Below, in pieces: positions 8,529 to 17,024 of a stretch of 64,000 nt of DNA. The stretch is from assembly GCF_000722875.1 (NCBI RefSeq), contig NZ_JFHR01000019.1, forward strand, positions 1 through 64,000, read 5' to 3'. How positions within the stretch are numbered: the first letter of the stretch is position 1; the number at the start of each line of letters is the position of its first letter. The position numbers and the translations under genes are program-made. The stretch comes from Sphingobium chlorophenolicum (GTDB taxonomy: Bacteria; Pseudomonadota; Alphaproteobacteria; Sphingomonadales; Sphingomonadaceae). The notes under the pieces are model-generated. The model was not told where the DNA came from. It was given only the letters and a program-made list of their open reading frames with translations, and did no database searches.

Positions 8529-10700
8529 TCACATGAAGCTGTAGGGGTCGACGTCTACCGCTACCCGCGTGCCGGACTTCCAGGTGAGATTGCCTAGCCA
8601 TTCGCGAATGGCCCCTTGCACGTCGACCTGCCGGGTGGCGTGGATCAGCAGGCGATGGCGATGCCGCCCGCGCAGCACGGACAGTGGCGCAGGCGCCGGG
8701 CCGTAGACGCGCATCCCCTCGATCAAGGGGGCGGACTTGCCGATCAGCCGGGCGACCTCGGCGGCTTCGTCGGCATCCTCGCTGGACACGATGATCGCGG
8801 CGAAGCGGCCGAAGGGCGGGGCGTTGGCGCGGCGGCGATTTTCCGTCTCCACTGCGTAGAAACGCTCCGAATCGCCCGCGATCAGCGCCTTGATCACCTC
8901 GGCCTCCGGCATGCGGGTCTGGATGAAGACGCGGCCCGGCTTCTGCCCCCGCCCGGCGCGCCCCGCCACCTGCACGATCTGCTGGAAGGTCCGCTCCGAC
9001 GCCCGAAGGTCGCCGCCCTCCAGCCCCAGATCGGCGTCGATCACTCCCACCAGCGTCAGGTTGGGGAAATGATAGCCCTTGGTGACCAGTTGCGTGCCGA
9101 TGATGATGTCGACCGCGCCCGCCTCCACCGATTTCACGAATTCCGCGACCTTGGCGGGCGACCAGAGCGTATCGGACGTGACGATGGCGGTCCGCGCCTG
9201 CGGCCAGAGCGCCTTCACCTCGTCCGCGATCCGCTCTACGCCGGGGCCGCAGGCGACCAGCGAATCCTCCTCCTTGCACTCCGGGCAGAAGCGGGGCGCG
9301 GGGACGACATGGCCGCAATGATGGCAGGCGAGGCGATGGGTCAGCCGGTGCTCGACCATCCAGGCGGTGCAATTGGGGCATTGGAAACGATATCCGCAAT
9401 GGCGGCACAACGTCAGAGGCGCATAGCCCCGGCGGTTGAGGAAGAGCAGGCTCTGCTCCTCCTTCGCCATATTCTCGTCGATCGCCTTGACCAGCGGCGG
9501 CGCGATCCAGCGTCCCCGCTCCGGCGGATCGGTCAGCAGGTTGACCTGCTCTATGGCGGGCATGGCCGCGCCGCCGAAGCGGGAGGGCAGCTTGATCTCC
9601 CGATAACGGCCCAGTTCCACCTGATGCCGCGTCTCTATGGCGGGCGTGGCGGAGGCGAGGATGACGGGGAATTTCTCGATCAGGCCGCGCATCACCGCCA
9701 CGTCGCGGGCGTGATAATGGACCCCATCCTCCTGCTTGAAGCTGGCCTCATGCGCCTCGTCGACCACGATCAGCCCCAAATTGGGATAGGGCAGGAACAG
9801 GGCCGAGCGCGCCCCGACCACCACCGTCGCTTCCCCCGCCGCGATGGCCCGCCAAGCCCGCCGCCGCTCGGTCTGCCGCAGGCCGCTGTGCCAGTTGACC
9901 GGCACCGTGCCGAAGCGCTTCTCGAACCGCTCCAGAAACGGTTCGGTCAGCGCGATTTCGGGCAGCAGCACCAGCACCTGCCGCCCCTCGCGAATGGCCG
10001 CCGCAATCGCCTCGAAATAGACCTCCGTCTTGCCGGACCCCGTCACTCCGTCGAGCAGGAAGGGCGCGAAATCCCGTTCCCTGACCGCCGCGATGAACCG
10101 GTCGGCTGCCGCGCCCTGCCCGTCGGACAGGAGGGGAGGGGCATGATCCGGATCGGGCATGGGGAAGGGCGTGTCGACGCTCACCTCCACCGCCTCGAAC
10201 GCGCCCGCCTTGACCAGACCGCGGATGACCGCATCGCTGACCCCGCCGATCATCGCCAGCTCGCGGATCAGCCCCTGCCGCTCGCCGATGCGCTCCATCG
10301 CCTGCGCCCGCTGCTCGGTCATGCGTTCCGGCAGGTCGCCGGTCGCCCGATATTCGATGACCGTCCGCGCCCCCTCCAGCGCCGCCATCGACGCCAGCGT
10401 CATGCGCAGCACGGCGGCGATGGGCGCCAGATAATAGTCCGCCGTCCACTCGATCAGCCGCCGCAGCGTTTCGGGCACGGGCGGCGCGTCGACCGGCCCC
10501 ACGATATTGCGCAGCCGATTGTCGCCCACCGTCTCGACATCCGGGAAGCTGTCCTCCTCCCACACCACGCCGACGATCTGGCGCGGCCCCAGCGGGGCGA
10601 CGACGATGCTGCCGGGTTTGACCGTCATCCCATGCGGCACCCGATAATCGAGCGGCCCCAAAGCGGCGTTCAACAGGATGACACGGGCGCGCGAACTCAT
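8529..10700 (-). CDS. priA: Primosomal protein N', replication restart helicase PriA
   Basis: PriA recognises stalled or D-loop forks and reloads the replisome. Visible features are the N-terminal 3'-end binding domain, Walker A GVTGSGKTEVY, the DEAH box (VVDEAHEAS), and the zinc-binding insertion with paired cysteines (CRHC, CPNC, CHHC, CPEC), followed by the helicase C-terminal part containing QMVAGRAGR-like sequence (QVAGRAGRG). I start at MSSRARVIL (10700), preceded by GGAAGGAGG, giving 723 residues; an in-frame ATG at 10736 would add 12 codons. The DUF1289 gene follows in the same direction. Confidence 0.97.
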   Translation of the reverse strand: MSSRARVILLNAALGPLDYRVPHGMTVKPGSIVVAPLGPRQIVGVVWEEDSFPDVETVGDNRLRNIVGPVDAPPVPETLRRLIEWTADYYLAPIAAVLRMTLASMAALEGARTVIEYRATGDLPERMTEQRAQAMERIGERQGLIRELAMIGGVSDAVIRGLVKAGAFEAVEVSVDTPFPMPDPDHAPPLLSDGQGAAADRFIAAVRERDFAPFLLDGVTGSGKTEVYFEAIAAAIREGRQVLVLLPEIALTEPFLERFEKRFGTVPVNWHSGLRQTERRRAWRAIAAGEATVVVGARSALFLPYPNLGLIVVDEAHEASFKQEDGVHYHARDVAVMRGLIEKFPVILASATPAIETRHQVELGRYREIKLPSRFGGAAMPAIEQVNLLTDPPERGRWIAPPLVKAIDENMAKEEQSLLFLNRRGYAPLTLCRHCGYRFQCPNCTAWMVEHRLTHRLACHHCGHVVPAPRFCPECKEEDSLVACGPGVERIADEVKALWPQARTAIVTSDTLWSPAKVAEFVKSVEAGAVDIIIGTQLVTKGYHFPNLTLVGVIDADLGLEGGDLRASERTFQQIVQVAGRAGRGQKPGRVFIQTRMPEAEVIKALIAGDSERFYAVETENRRRANAPPFGRFAAIIVSSEDADEAAEVARLIGKSAPLIEGMRVYGPAPAPLSVLRGRHRHRLLIHATRQVDVQGAIREWLGNLTWKSGTRVAVDVDPYSFM

Positions 10701-10746
10701 GGCCTCCTTCCCTAATGGCAGGGGCGGGTGAGGCAAGGCAGATGCG

Positions 10747-11412
10747 TCAGATTTTCCAGCTCAAGGTCAGCCAGGGGATATGCGCCACCGCATCGGCCCG
10801 GCCCTCGCGAAAGCTCTGCTGCCGCATATAGAGCAATTGCACGTCCAGCGCCTTGGCGATCGGACGGCGCAGGCCGATCTGGTTGCGCATGACGGCCAGG
10901 CCCAACTTGTCGCTCGGACGGGCGCGGTTGAGGTGGAACATCAGCTCTGTCGCGGCGATCAGCGTCCAGCGCTTCGCCCGGTCGAGCGGGACCGACGCCT
11001 GCATCCTTTGCCGCAGCCGCCAGCCTGCCTTGTCGGCGGTGTCCAGGAAGCGCTGCTCGATGCGCGTGCGCGAAAGCCATATCCTGCGGGTCAGCGTCAC
11101 CTGCTGGAACAGCCTCATTTCCTGCTCCGCCCCCGAACGGAAATAGGCCATTCCCCCGCCGATCTGGACCCCCGGCGCGATGCCATGGTCGATCAGAAGC
11201 CGCGCGGTCTGCTGTTCGCCATTGGCGGCATCGCTGCGGAAACGCTGGCTGGCGTCTAGGGTGATGAGGTCGGCCTTGCTCGCCTGAATCGCCACCGATT
11301 CAGTTGTCCATAGCTGGGTTTCGCTGGTCGCGGCGGCGGCGGGGGTGGCGATGCTCATCGCGATGAGCAGGGGCGCGTCCGATATGCGGCGTGGACGCTG
11401 AAGGCGGGGCAT
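10747..11412 (-). CDS. DUF2490-type outer-membrane-like protein
   Basis: This 221-residue protein has a signal peptide (ending about APAAA, residues 15-28) and alternating hydrophobic/aromatic stretches ending in LTLSWKI, which resemble short beta-barrel proteins of the DUF2490 family. Repeated phrases such as RTRIEQRF and WRLRQRMQ fit barrel strands. Function is not known for the family. I start at ATG 11412, preceded by AAAGGA. Reading further upstream would run into sequence opposite the transaldolase gene and is not credible. It lies ten bases beyond a possible upstream priA start, but no functional link is apparent. Confidence 0.75.
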   Translation of the reverse strand: MPRLQRPRRISDAPLLIAMSIATPAAAATSETQLWTTESVAIQASKADLITLDASQRFRSDAANGEQQTARLLIDHGIAPGVQIGGGMAYFRSGAEQEMRLFQQVTLTRRIWLSRTRIEQRFLDTADKAGWRLRQRMQASVPLDRAKRWTLIAATELMFHLNRARPSDKLGLAVMRNQIGLRRPIAKALDVQLLYMRQQSFREGRADAVAHIPWLTLSWKI

Positions 11413-11554
11413 GGATCGGTCCTTTGGAAAGGTGCCGCCGTCATAATGTTGCGGGTGTGCTTCGGTAAAGCCCCGGCACTGGCAATAATGGCTAATTGCG
11501 CCGCCAGCCGCTAAAGGGGACGCGATTCGTCCTTTCCTCCGCCGGAGCAGACCC

Positions 11555-12208
11555 ATGAAGTTCTTCGTCGACACCGCCGACACCAATGAAATCCGCGACC
11601 TTGCCGCCACCGGCCTGCTCGACGGCGTCACCACCAACCCCTCGCTGATCCACAAGTCCGGCCGCAAATTCCTGGAAGTGGTCGAGGAAATCTGCGGCAT
11701 CGTGGATGGCCCGGTCTCGGCCGAAGTCGTCGCGCTCGACCATGAGACGATGATGAAGGAAGCCGCCGTCCTGCGGAAGATCGCCGACAATGTCTGCATC
11801 AAGGTGCCGCTGACCATCGACGGCCTCAAGACCTGCAAGGCGCTGACGGGCGAGGGCGTGATGGTGAACGTCACCCTTTGCTTCTCCGCCAATCAGGCGC
11901 TGCTGGCGGCCAAGGCGGGCGCGACGTTCATCTCGCCCTTCGTCGGGCGGCATGACGATAATGGCTTCGACGGCATGAAGCTGATCGAGGATATTCGCCT
12001 GATCTACGACAATTATGCCTTCGCCACCGAAATCCTCGTGGCCAGCGTCCGCCACCCTATCCATGTGCTGGAAAGCGCGAAGATCGGCGCCGACGTGATG
12101 ACCGCGCCACCCTCTGTCATCAAGGCGCTGTTCAACCATGTGCTGACCGAAAAGGGCATTGCCGGTTTCCTGGCGGATTGGGAAAAGACCGGCCAGTCGG
12201 TCCTCTGA
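11555..12208 (+). CDS. tal: Small transaldolase (TalC/Fsa family)
   Basis: This 217-residue single-domain TIM barrel is of the TalC/FSA group. The Schiff-base lysine is Lys83 in CIKVPLT. From family knowledge, fructose-6-phosphate aldolase has Gln59 and Tyr131 at two positions where transaldolases have Glu and Phe. Here they are Glu57 (SAEVVA) and Phe129 (ISPFVG), so I predict true transaldolase activity in the non-oxidative pentose phosphate pathway. The start follows TCCGCCGGAG at normal spacing. It stands alone, followed by an ABM-type gene 66 bases on. Confidence 0.93.
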   Translation: MKFFVDTADTNEIRDLAATGLLDGVTTNPSLIHKSGRKFLEVVEEICGIVDGPVSAEVVALDHETMMKEAAVLRKIADNVCIKVPLTIDGLKTCKALTGEGVMVNVTLCFSANQALLAAKAGATFISPFVGRHDDNGFDGMKLIEDIRLIYDNYAFATEILVASVRHPIHVLESAKIGADVMTAPPSVIKALFNHVLTEKGIAGFLADWEKTGQSVL

Positions 12209-12274
12209 CGGGACAGGGGCGCGGCGATTGCGACCTCTCGCGCCCCGCATCATTCTCTCCTGAAGAGGAGAGAG

Positions 12275-12619
12275 ATGATGTTCGTCGCGGTCTATTGGTG
12301 GCGGGTCCACCCCGGCAAGGAAGAGCAGTTCCGCAAGGCCTGGCGCCGGGGCACCGACCTTATCCGCGAGAAATATGGCAGCTACGGCTCTCGCCTGCAC
12401 CGCGATGCGGACGGGCGTTTCGTCGGCTATGCCGAATGGCCCGACGAGGCGACCTGGCGGGCCGCGTTCGACCGGAAGATGGTCTATGACGATCCGGAAA
12501 CCCGCGCCGCTTTTGTCGACGCCATCGCCGAAGTGCCGGCTAACGCCGATCCCATCTTTACCATGACGGTGACAGATGACCTGCTGCTGCGGTCTGTGGG
12601 GCTTTCGGCGGCCACATGA
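12275..12619 (+). CDS. ABM-superfamily (dimeric alpha/beta barrel) small protein
   Basis: The 114 residues open with a hydrophobic beta strand (MMFVAVYWWRVHPGKEEQF) and contain the alternating strand/helix pattern of antibiotic-biosynthesis-monooxygenase-like ferredoxin folds, including YGSRLHRDADGRFVGYAEWP. Such proteins range from monooxygenases to ligand-binding stress proteins; no catalytic residues allow a choice. A GAGGAGAGAG ribosome binding site precedes the ATG. It probably reads from the same transcript as the transaldolase and is followed by a family B repeat that may act as the terminator. Confidence 0.75.
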   Translation: MMFVAVYWWRVHPGKEEQFRKAWRRGTDLIREKYGSYGSRLHRDADGRFVGYAEWPDEATWRAAFDRKMVYDDPETRAAFVDAIAEVPANADPIFTMTVTDDLLLRSVGLSAAT

Positions 12620-12671
12620 GCCTTCCGCCGATCTGTGGGCCAATTCGAAAGGCGGAAATAGCTGCCATTAA

Positions 12672-12802
12672 AATCCTCCCCATCGGGAGATGGGGAGGGG
12701 GACCGCGCGAAGCGTGGTGGAGGGGACACGACCTGCGTATTTCCCCTCCACCATCGGCTGCGCCGACGGTCCCCCTCCCCACGCTTCGCGTAGGGAGGAA
12801 TT
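12672..12802. repeat. Family B modular palindromic element, copy 1
   Basis: An outer hairpin CCTCCCCATC-ggga-GATGGGGAGG starts the element. A central inverted pair follows, GGTGGAGGGG (12717-12726) against CCCCTCCACC (about 12743-12752). A GGCTGCGCC loop segment comes next, and it closes with the other arm type, CCTCCCCACGC-ttc-GCGTAGGGAGG. It lies between convergent ABM and ahpF genes and could terminate both. Related copies are at about 32831, 35349 and 39800. Confidence 0.8.
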
Positions 12803-12846
12803 GATGTCCGCAAACTGGCGGTTTCCGTGTGATTCCGCCCGGATGA

Positions 12847-14427
12847 TCAGGCCGCTTCGGCGGTTTCCTCCGTCGCGGGCAGGCGGATGAGATAGTCGAA
12901 GGCCGAGAGCGCTGCCGTCGATCCCGCGCCGCAAGCGATTACGATCTGTTTGTAGGGGACGGTGGTGCAGTCGCCCGCCGCGAAGATGCCGGGCTGGCTG
13001 GTTTCGCCGCGCGCGTCGATCTCTATCTCGCCGCGGGGGGAGAGGGCGATGCTGTCCTTCAGCCATTCGGTGTTGGGGACAAGGCCGATCTGGACGAAAA
13101 TGCCCTCCAGTTCGACTTCATGTTCCGTGCCGCCGTTGCGGTCCTTGTAGCTGAGGCCGGTGACGCGCTCGCCATTGCCGTCCACTTTGGTGGTGAGGGC
13201 GGAGGTGATGATCTTCACGTTCGGCAGGCTGGCGAGCTTGCGTTGCAGCACCGCGTCGGCGCGGAGCTGGCTATCGAACTCGATCAGTGTCACATGGGCG
13301 ACGATGCCGGCGAGGTCGATGGCTGCCTCCACGCCGCTATTGCCGCCGCCTATCACCGCCACGCGCTTGCCCTTGAAGAGGGGGCCGTCGCAGTGCGGGC
13401 AATAGGCGACGCCCTTGTTGCGATATTCCTCTTCGCCGGGGACGCCCATCTGCCGCCAGCGGGCGCCGGTGGAGAGGATGACGGTCCTGCCCTTCAGCGA
13501 CGCGCCATTTTCCAACACCACCTCATGATAGCCGCCTTCGGTCTTGGCCGGGATCAGCTTTTCCGCCTTTTGCAGGTTCATGATCTCGACATCATAATCC
13601 TTGACGTGCGCTTCCAGCGCGGCGGCGAATTTGGGGCCTTCGGTGCGGCTGACCGAGACGAAATTCTCGATATCCATGGTGTCGAGCACCTGGCCGCCGA
13701 AGCGTTCCGCCGCGACACCGGTGCGGATGCCCTTGCGCGCAGCATAGATGGCCGCCGCCGCGCCCGCGGGGCCGCCGCCGACGATCAGCACCTCGAACGG
13801 GTCCTGCGCCTTGATCTTTGCGGCGGCGCGTGTGGCGGCGCCGCTGTCGATCTTCGCGACGATCTGCTCCAGTTCCATCCGGCCGCTGGCGAAGGGTTCG
13901 CCGTTCAGGAAGACGGTGGGGACGGCCATGACCTTGCGGGCGTCGACCTCCGCCTGAAACAGCGCGCCGTCGATGGCGGTGTGGCTGATGCGGGGGTTGA
14001 GGACCGCCATCAGGTTCAGCGCCTGCACCACGTCGGGGCAATTCTGGCACGACAGCGAGAAATAGGTTTCGAAGGCGAAGTCGCCGTCAATGTCCTTGAT
14101 CTGCTGGATCAGTTCCTGGGCGGCCTTCGACGGGTGGCCGCCGACCTGGAGCAGGGCGAGGACGAGGCTGGTGAATTCATGGCCCATGGGGAGGCCCGCG
14201 AAGGTCACGCCGATGTCCGTGCCGGTGCGGCGGATCATGAAGCTGGGGACGCGCTTGTCGTTGCCGGCGGCGATGGACACCTTGTCCGACAGTTCGGCGA
14301 TCTCTTCCAGCAGGGTCTTGAGTTCACGGCTCTTCGCGCCGTCGTCCAGCGAGGCCACCAGTTCGATCGGCCGGGTGATGTTCGCCATATAGGCCTTGAG
14401 CTGGCCCTTGAGATTTGCGTCCAACAT
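12847..14427 (-). CDS. ahpF: Alkyl hydroperoxide reductase subunit F
   Basis: AhpF is the flavoprotein that passes electrons from NAD(P)H to AhpC. The 526-residue protein has the duplicated thioredoxin-like N-terminal domain with CQNC, then an FAD-binding [10 protein letters not shown] motif, the redox-active CPHC, and a second nucleotide-binding [10 protein letters not shown] motif. I start at [10 protein letters not shown] (14427), the canonical AhpF opening, with GGAG seven bases upstream; the ATG at 14439 adds four codons. It lies 144 bases downstream of ahpC on the same strand, with a hairpin between them. Confidence 0.97.
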   Translation of the reverse strand: MLDANLKGQLKAYMANITRPIELVASLDDGAKSRELKTLLEEIAELSDKVSIAAGNDKRVPSFMIRRTGTDIGVTFAGLPMGHEFTSLVLALLQVGGHPSKAAQELIQQIKDIDGDFAFETYFSLSCQNCPDVVQALNLMAVLNPRISHTAIDGALFQAEVDARKVMAVPTVFLNGEPFASGRMELEQIVAKIDSGAATRAAAKIKAQDPFEVLIVGGGPAGAAAAIYAARKGIRTGVAAERFGGQVLDTMDIENFVSVSRTEGPKFAAALEAHVKDYDVEIMNLQKAEKLIPAKTEGGYHEVVLENGASLKGRTVILSTGARWRQMGVPGEEEYRNKGVAYCPHCDGPLFKGKRVAVIGGGNSGVEAAIDLAGIVAHVTLIEFDSQLRADAVLQRKLASLPNVKIITSALTTKVDGNGERVTGLSYKDRNGGTEHEVELEGIFVQIGLVPNTEWLKDSIALSPRGEIEIDARGETSQPGIFAAGDCTTVPYKQIVIACGAGSTAALSAFDYLIRLPATEETAEAA

Positions 14428-14526
14428 TATCGTCTCCATGGTTGGGCGCGCCGATCCGGGGCACGCGGCTATCCGTTCGCCGGATCGGGTCCGGCGCTCG
14501 AAGATAGCGATGCAATATCGTGATAA

Positions 14527-14570
14527 AGCCCCGCCGGGCCGGGGAAGTTTCGACCCGACCCGGCGGAGTG
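14527..14570 (-). terminator. Hairpin between ahpC and ahpF (possible attenuator)
   Basis: On the minus strand, CCGCCGGG pairs with CCCGGCGG eight bases deep, continuing after one mismatch with four more pairs, and is followed by GGCTTTATC. This resembles an imperfect intrinsic terminator. It would let ahpC be made in excess over ahpF, as the stoichiometry of the system favours. Termination strength is not established. Confidence 0.45.
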
Positions 14571-14583
14571 CCGTTTCAGGTCT

Positions 14584-15147
14584 TTAGATCTTGCCGACGA
14601 GGTCGAGCGACGGGGCCAGCGTGGCTTCGCCTTCTTCCCACTTCGCCGGGCAGACTTCGCCGGGGTTGGCGGCGACATATTGCGCGGCCTTCACCTTGCG
14701 GAGCAGTTCGGTCGCGTTGCGGCCGACGCCTTCCGAGGTGATTTCCATGAACTGGATCACGCCTTCGGGATCGACCAGGAAGGTGGCGCGGTCGGCCAGG
14801 CCGACGCCCGGACGCATCACGTCGAAATTATTGGTGATCTGGCCCGACTGGTCGCCCAGCATGTAGTAGTTGATCTTGCCGATGGCGGGCGAGGTGTCGT
14901 GCCAGGCCTTGTGGCTGAAATGCGTGTCGGTCGATACCGAATAGACTTCCACGCCCAGCTTCTGGAGCGTCGGGTAGATGTCGGCCAGATCCTCCAGCTC
15001 CGTCGGGCAGACGAAGGTGAAATCGGCGGGGTAGAAGAAGAAGACGGCCCACTTGCCCTTCACGTCGGCGTCGGTGACGTCGACGAACTTGCCCTGCTTG
15101 TACGCGGTGGCGGTGAACGGCTTGATGGTCGTATTGATAAGAGCCAT
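14584..15147 (-). CDS. ahpC: Alkyl hydroperoxide reductase subunit C (typical 2-Cys peroxiredoxin)
   Basis: This 187-residue peroxiredoxin reduces hydrogen peroxide and organic hydroperoxides. The peroxidatic cysteine is Cys47 in FVCPTE and the resolving cysteine is Cys166 in EVCPAKW; both lie at the positions expected for AhpC1-type enzymes. AhpF, encoded just downstream, recycles it. Upstream, a TTGAT-N7-ATCAA palindrome may be a LysR-type (OxyR-like) binding site, although oxyR itself is not in the window. A purine-rich AAAAGGAA precedes the start. Confidence 0.99.
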   Translation of the reverse strand: MALINTTIKPFTATAYKQGKFVDVTDADVKGKWAVFFFYPADFTFVCPTELEDLADIYPTLQKLGVEVYSVSTDTHFSHKAWHDTSPAIGKINYYMLGDQSGQITNNFDVMRPGVGLADRATFLVDPEGVIQFMEITSEGVGRNATELLRKVKAAQYVAANPGEVCPAKWEEGEATLAPSLDLVGKI

Positions 15148-15242
15148 GGGCTTTCCAGTTCCTTTTCAGGGGTTTTGCTGTTGCCCGACCCATGTAGGGA
15201 ATGCGCAGGGGGCCGTGAAATTGGTTTTATTGGCCATGTTGA

Positions 15243-15275
15243 TTGATAAAAGCGATCAAGGATCGCTTTATTGAT
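15243..15275. promoter_or_regulatory. Overlapping palindromes between betI-like gene and ahpC: terminator and/or OxyR-like operator
   Basis: TTGAT-N7-ATCAA occupies 15243-15259 and fits the T-N11-A pattern of LysR-type operators such as OxyR sites. Overlapping it, AAAGCGATC (15249-15257) pairs with GATCGCTTT (15261-15269) around a three-base loop, immediately after the stop codon of the TetR-type gene, and looks like its terminator with a TTTTATC tail on the minus strand. A further TTGAT lies at 15271-15275. Both roles are possible; neither is tested. Confidence 0.5.
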
Positions 15276-15921
15276 CGACAGTTTCGCTCCTGGGCTTTTG
15301 CAGGACGTAGTTCATCCCTTCCTCCAGCATGCCCAGCGCTTCATCGATGGTGAAGGTGGACGAATCGAGGCAAAGTTCCAGCCACAGGCCGTCGATCAGC
15401 GCGGTCAGGGCGATGGCGGCTATGCGCGCCGCCGGGCGGGGGATTTGCGGCGCCGCCTCGCGCAGCAGCACCTCCATGCGTTCGCGACCGCCGCCATAGG
15501 TTTCCGCATGGGTCGCGGCGATTTCCGGATTGGTCTTGTTGAGGCTCCAGAAGGAAATCCAGGTCGCGAGTAGGTTGGGGTCGAGCACCGGCGGCTGGAA
15601 ATTGGAGCGCAGATAGGCCCAGAGGCGGTCGCGGGGATCGGGCCCGGCCTCCGTCACGGCGCGTTCCATCGCGGAGGAGACCTTTTCCCCGACATCGCGG
15701 TAGGTCGCCAGGATCAGCGCGTCGACGCCCTCGAAATAATGAGTCAGCAGGCCCGCCGACACGCCCGCATAGGCGCAGATCGCCCGGACCGATGTGCCGC
15801 CCACGCCCTTTTCCGCCAGGCAGCGGGCCGTCGCCTCGATCAGCGCCTGTCGCCGGAAATCCGCGGATTCGCGGACAAATCGCGCCCTTTCGGGACGCCC
15901 CTCAACCTTGTGGTCCATCAT
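15268..15921 (-). CDS. TetR-family regulator, BetI-like
   Basis: The N-terminal helix-turn-helix (RRQALIEATARCLAEKG ... GLLTHYFEG, about residues 20-65) and a BetI-type ligand-binding domain (WISFWSLNKTNPEIAATHAETYG, ALTALIDGLWLELCLD) are clear. BetI represses choline/glycine-betaine genes in enterics, but no bet genes are nearby, so the ligand and targets here are unknown. I start at one of the tandem ATGs at 15921, preceded by GGCGGGGAAAA. Its position upstream of ahpC and in the same direction may be incidental, because a hairpin separates them. Confidence 0.88.
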   Translation of the reverse strand: MMDHKVEGRPERARFVRESADFRRQALIEATARCLAEKGVGGTSVRAICAYAGVSAGLLTHYFEGVDALILATYRDVGEKVSSAMERAVTEAGPDPRDRLWAYLRSNFQPPVLDPNLLATWISFWSLNKTNPEIAATHAETYGGGRERMEVLLREAAPQIPRPAARIAAIALTALIDGLWLELCLDSSTFTIDEALGMLEEGMNYVLQKPRSETVDQ

Positions 15922-16046
15922 TTTTTCCCCGCCCATGATCCTGCTCCCTGTCGAAACCGCTGGCAAGCGGTCTCGTCCCCTTCAGGCAAATGGATCGAAG
16001 ACCGGCGTTCAGCCGTTTATGGGGCCAATTGCAAGGGGAAAGATGA

Positions 16047-16514
16047 ATGGAGCGTCCCGTTCCGAGCCGCATATTCCTGCCGCTGATGCTGGGGGTGCTG
16101 ATATCGGGTTGCGCCAAGGGCGTGGACCAGGGTTCGGCGGCGAACAATGCTGCGCGGGCGCCGGACGTGGAGGCGATAGAGGAACCCGACGCGGTCAGGG
16201 CCGGAAGCAAGGAGCCGGGGGTTTTGCCCACCGACGATTGGGTGGGGCGGTGGACCGGGCCGGAGGGGCTTTTCCTCGACATACAGCCCTCGCCCAACGG
16301 CAGGCGGGGTCATTATGCCATCGCGAACAAGGATAATCTGGATCGGCAGGCCGACTATGCGGGCGTGGCGGAAGGAGCGGCGATTCGCTTCACGCGGGAC
16401 GGCCGGGAACTGCATATCAGGCCGGGCAAGGGGGCGGAAACCGGGTTCAAATATCTGGCCGACCGTCAGGATTGCCTGATCGTCCTGCCGGGACGGGAGG
16501 GCTATTGCCGCTGA
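16047..16514 (+). CDS. Small lipoprotein of unknown function
   Basis: The 155-residue product begins with a lipoprotein signal peptide, IFLPLMLGVLISGC, whose LISGC lipobox places the lipidated cysteine at residue 22. After a low-complexity Ala/Glu/Asp linker, the C-terminal hundred residues (from DDWVGRWTGPEGLFLDI) look like a small beta-rich domain with a conserved-looking GRW motif and two cysteines near the end. I do not recognise a named family. It is predicted to be attached to the inner face of the outer membrane or to the inner membrane. Confidence 0.7.
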   Translation: MERPVPSRIFLPLMLGVLISGCAKGVDQGSAANNAARAPDVEAIEEPDAVRAGSKEPGVLPTDDWVGRWTGPEGLFLDIQPSPNGRRGHYAIANKDNLDRQADYAGVAEGAAIRFTRDGRELHIRPGKGAETGFKYLADRQDCLIVLPGREGYCR

Positions 16515-16584
16515 GCGCGCGGGAACTCCTGCGCCGGGCCGCGCATTGATGCCGTCGGGTGGCATGAAGAGGAGGAGGATCTTT

Positions 16585-16833
16585 ATGGCGGATTATCAGG
16601 AGCGCCCGACAACGACCACGGTCATCGAAAAGCGCGGCGGCGGCGGAACCATGGTCGCCGTTCTCCTGCTGGTCGTGGTGGTTGCGATTGCGGCCTTCTT
16701 CCTGGTCAGCAGCCAGACGAGCAAGGATAATGCGGTGGAAGGCGCCGCGACGCAAATCGGCCAGGCGGCGAGCGATGTCGGCGACGCGGCCAAGGATGCG
16801 GCTGGGTCCGTGAAGGAACAACCGGCGAATTAG
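16585..16833 (+). CDS. Small single-pass membrane protein
   Basis: The 82-residue protein has a soluble, Thr/Lys-rich N terminus, one transmembrane helix (MVAVLLLVVVVAIAAFFLV, about 24-42) and an Ala/Asp-rich helical tail containing repeated AASDVGDAAKDAAGS, which resembles LEA/CsbD-like amphipathic helices. I place the start at ATG 16585 behind GAGGAGG. No function can be assigned. It could be cotranscribed with the preceding lipoprotein 70 bases upstream, and a strong terminator lies about 130 bases downstream. Confidence 0.7.
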   Translation: MADYQERPTTTTVIEKRGGGGTMVAVLLLVVVVAIAAFFLVSSQTSKDNAVEGAATQIGQAASDVGDAAKDAAGSVKEQPAN

Positions 16834-16925
16834 GCAGCGTGGGCAAATTCGGAATGGCCGATCTGCGAGCGACGCGAACTTTTAGACGTTGCGAAGTGAT
16901 GCGGATGTTGCGCTAGCCCACCCCC

Positions 16926-16996
16926 TGACCCCCTCCCACCTGCGGGAGGGGGGATGTAATAAAAAAGGGCGCTCCGTTGGGGAGCGCCCTTTTTTG
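16926..16996. terminator. Rho-independent terminator with a neighbouring C-rich palindrome
   Basis: AAGGGCGCTCC pairs with GGGAGCGCCCTT around a short loop (16965-16990), flanked by an A-run on one side and a T-run on the other, so it can terminate transcription from both directions: the small membrane-protein gene on the plus strand and carD on the minus strand. Just before it, CCCCCTCCC-acctgc-GGGAGGGGGG (16929-16953) is another perfect hairpin with some resemblance to family B arms. Confidence 0.9.
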
Positions 16997-17024
16997 TTTG
17001 CTGTTACGGCTTAGTCGAAGTCGT

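Noticed and set aside
8616..10715. 699-codon plus-strand frame opposite priA
   Set aside because: It is the antisense shadow of priA, with no domain signature.
11492..11892. N-terminal extension of the DUF2490 protein
   Set aside because: It overlaps the transaldolase gene on the other strand; the signal peptide starts at 11412.
12660..12805. CRISPR array
   Set aside because: The repeats here are a few inverted arms in one palindromic element, not regularly spaced direct repeats with unique spacers, and no cas genes are present.
13120..14523. 467-codon plus-strand frame opposite ahpF
   Set aside because: It is complementary to ahpF and low in recognisable motifs.
15268..15921. Calling the TetR regulator betI proper
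   Set aside because: The domain is BetI-like but no choline or betaine genes are adjacent, so the specific name is not justified.
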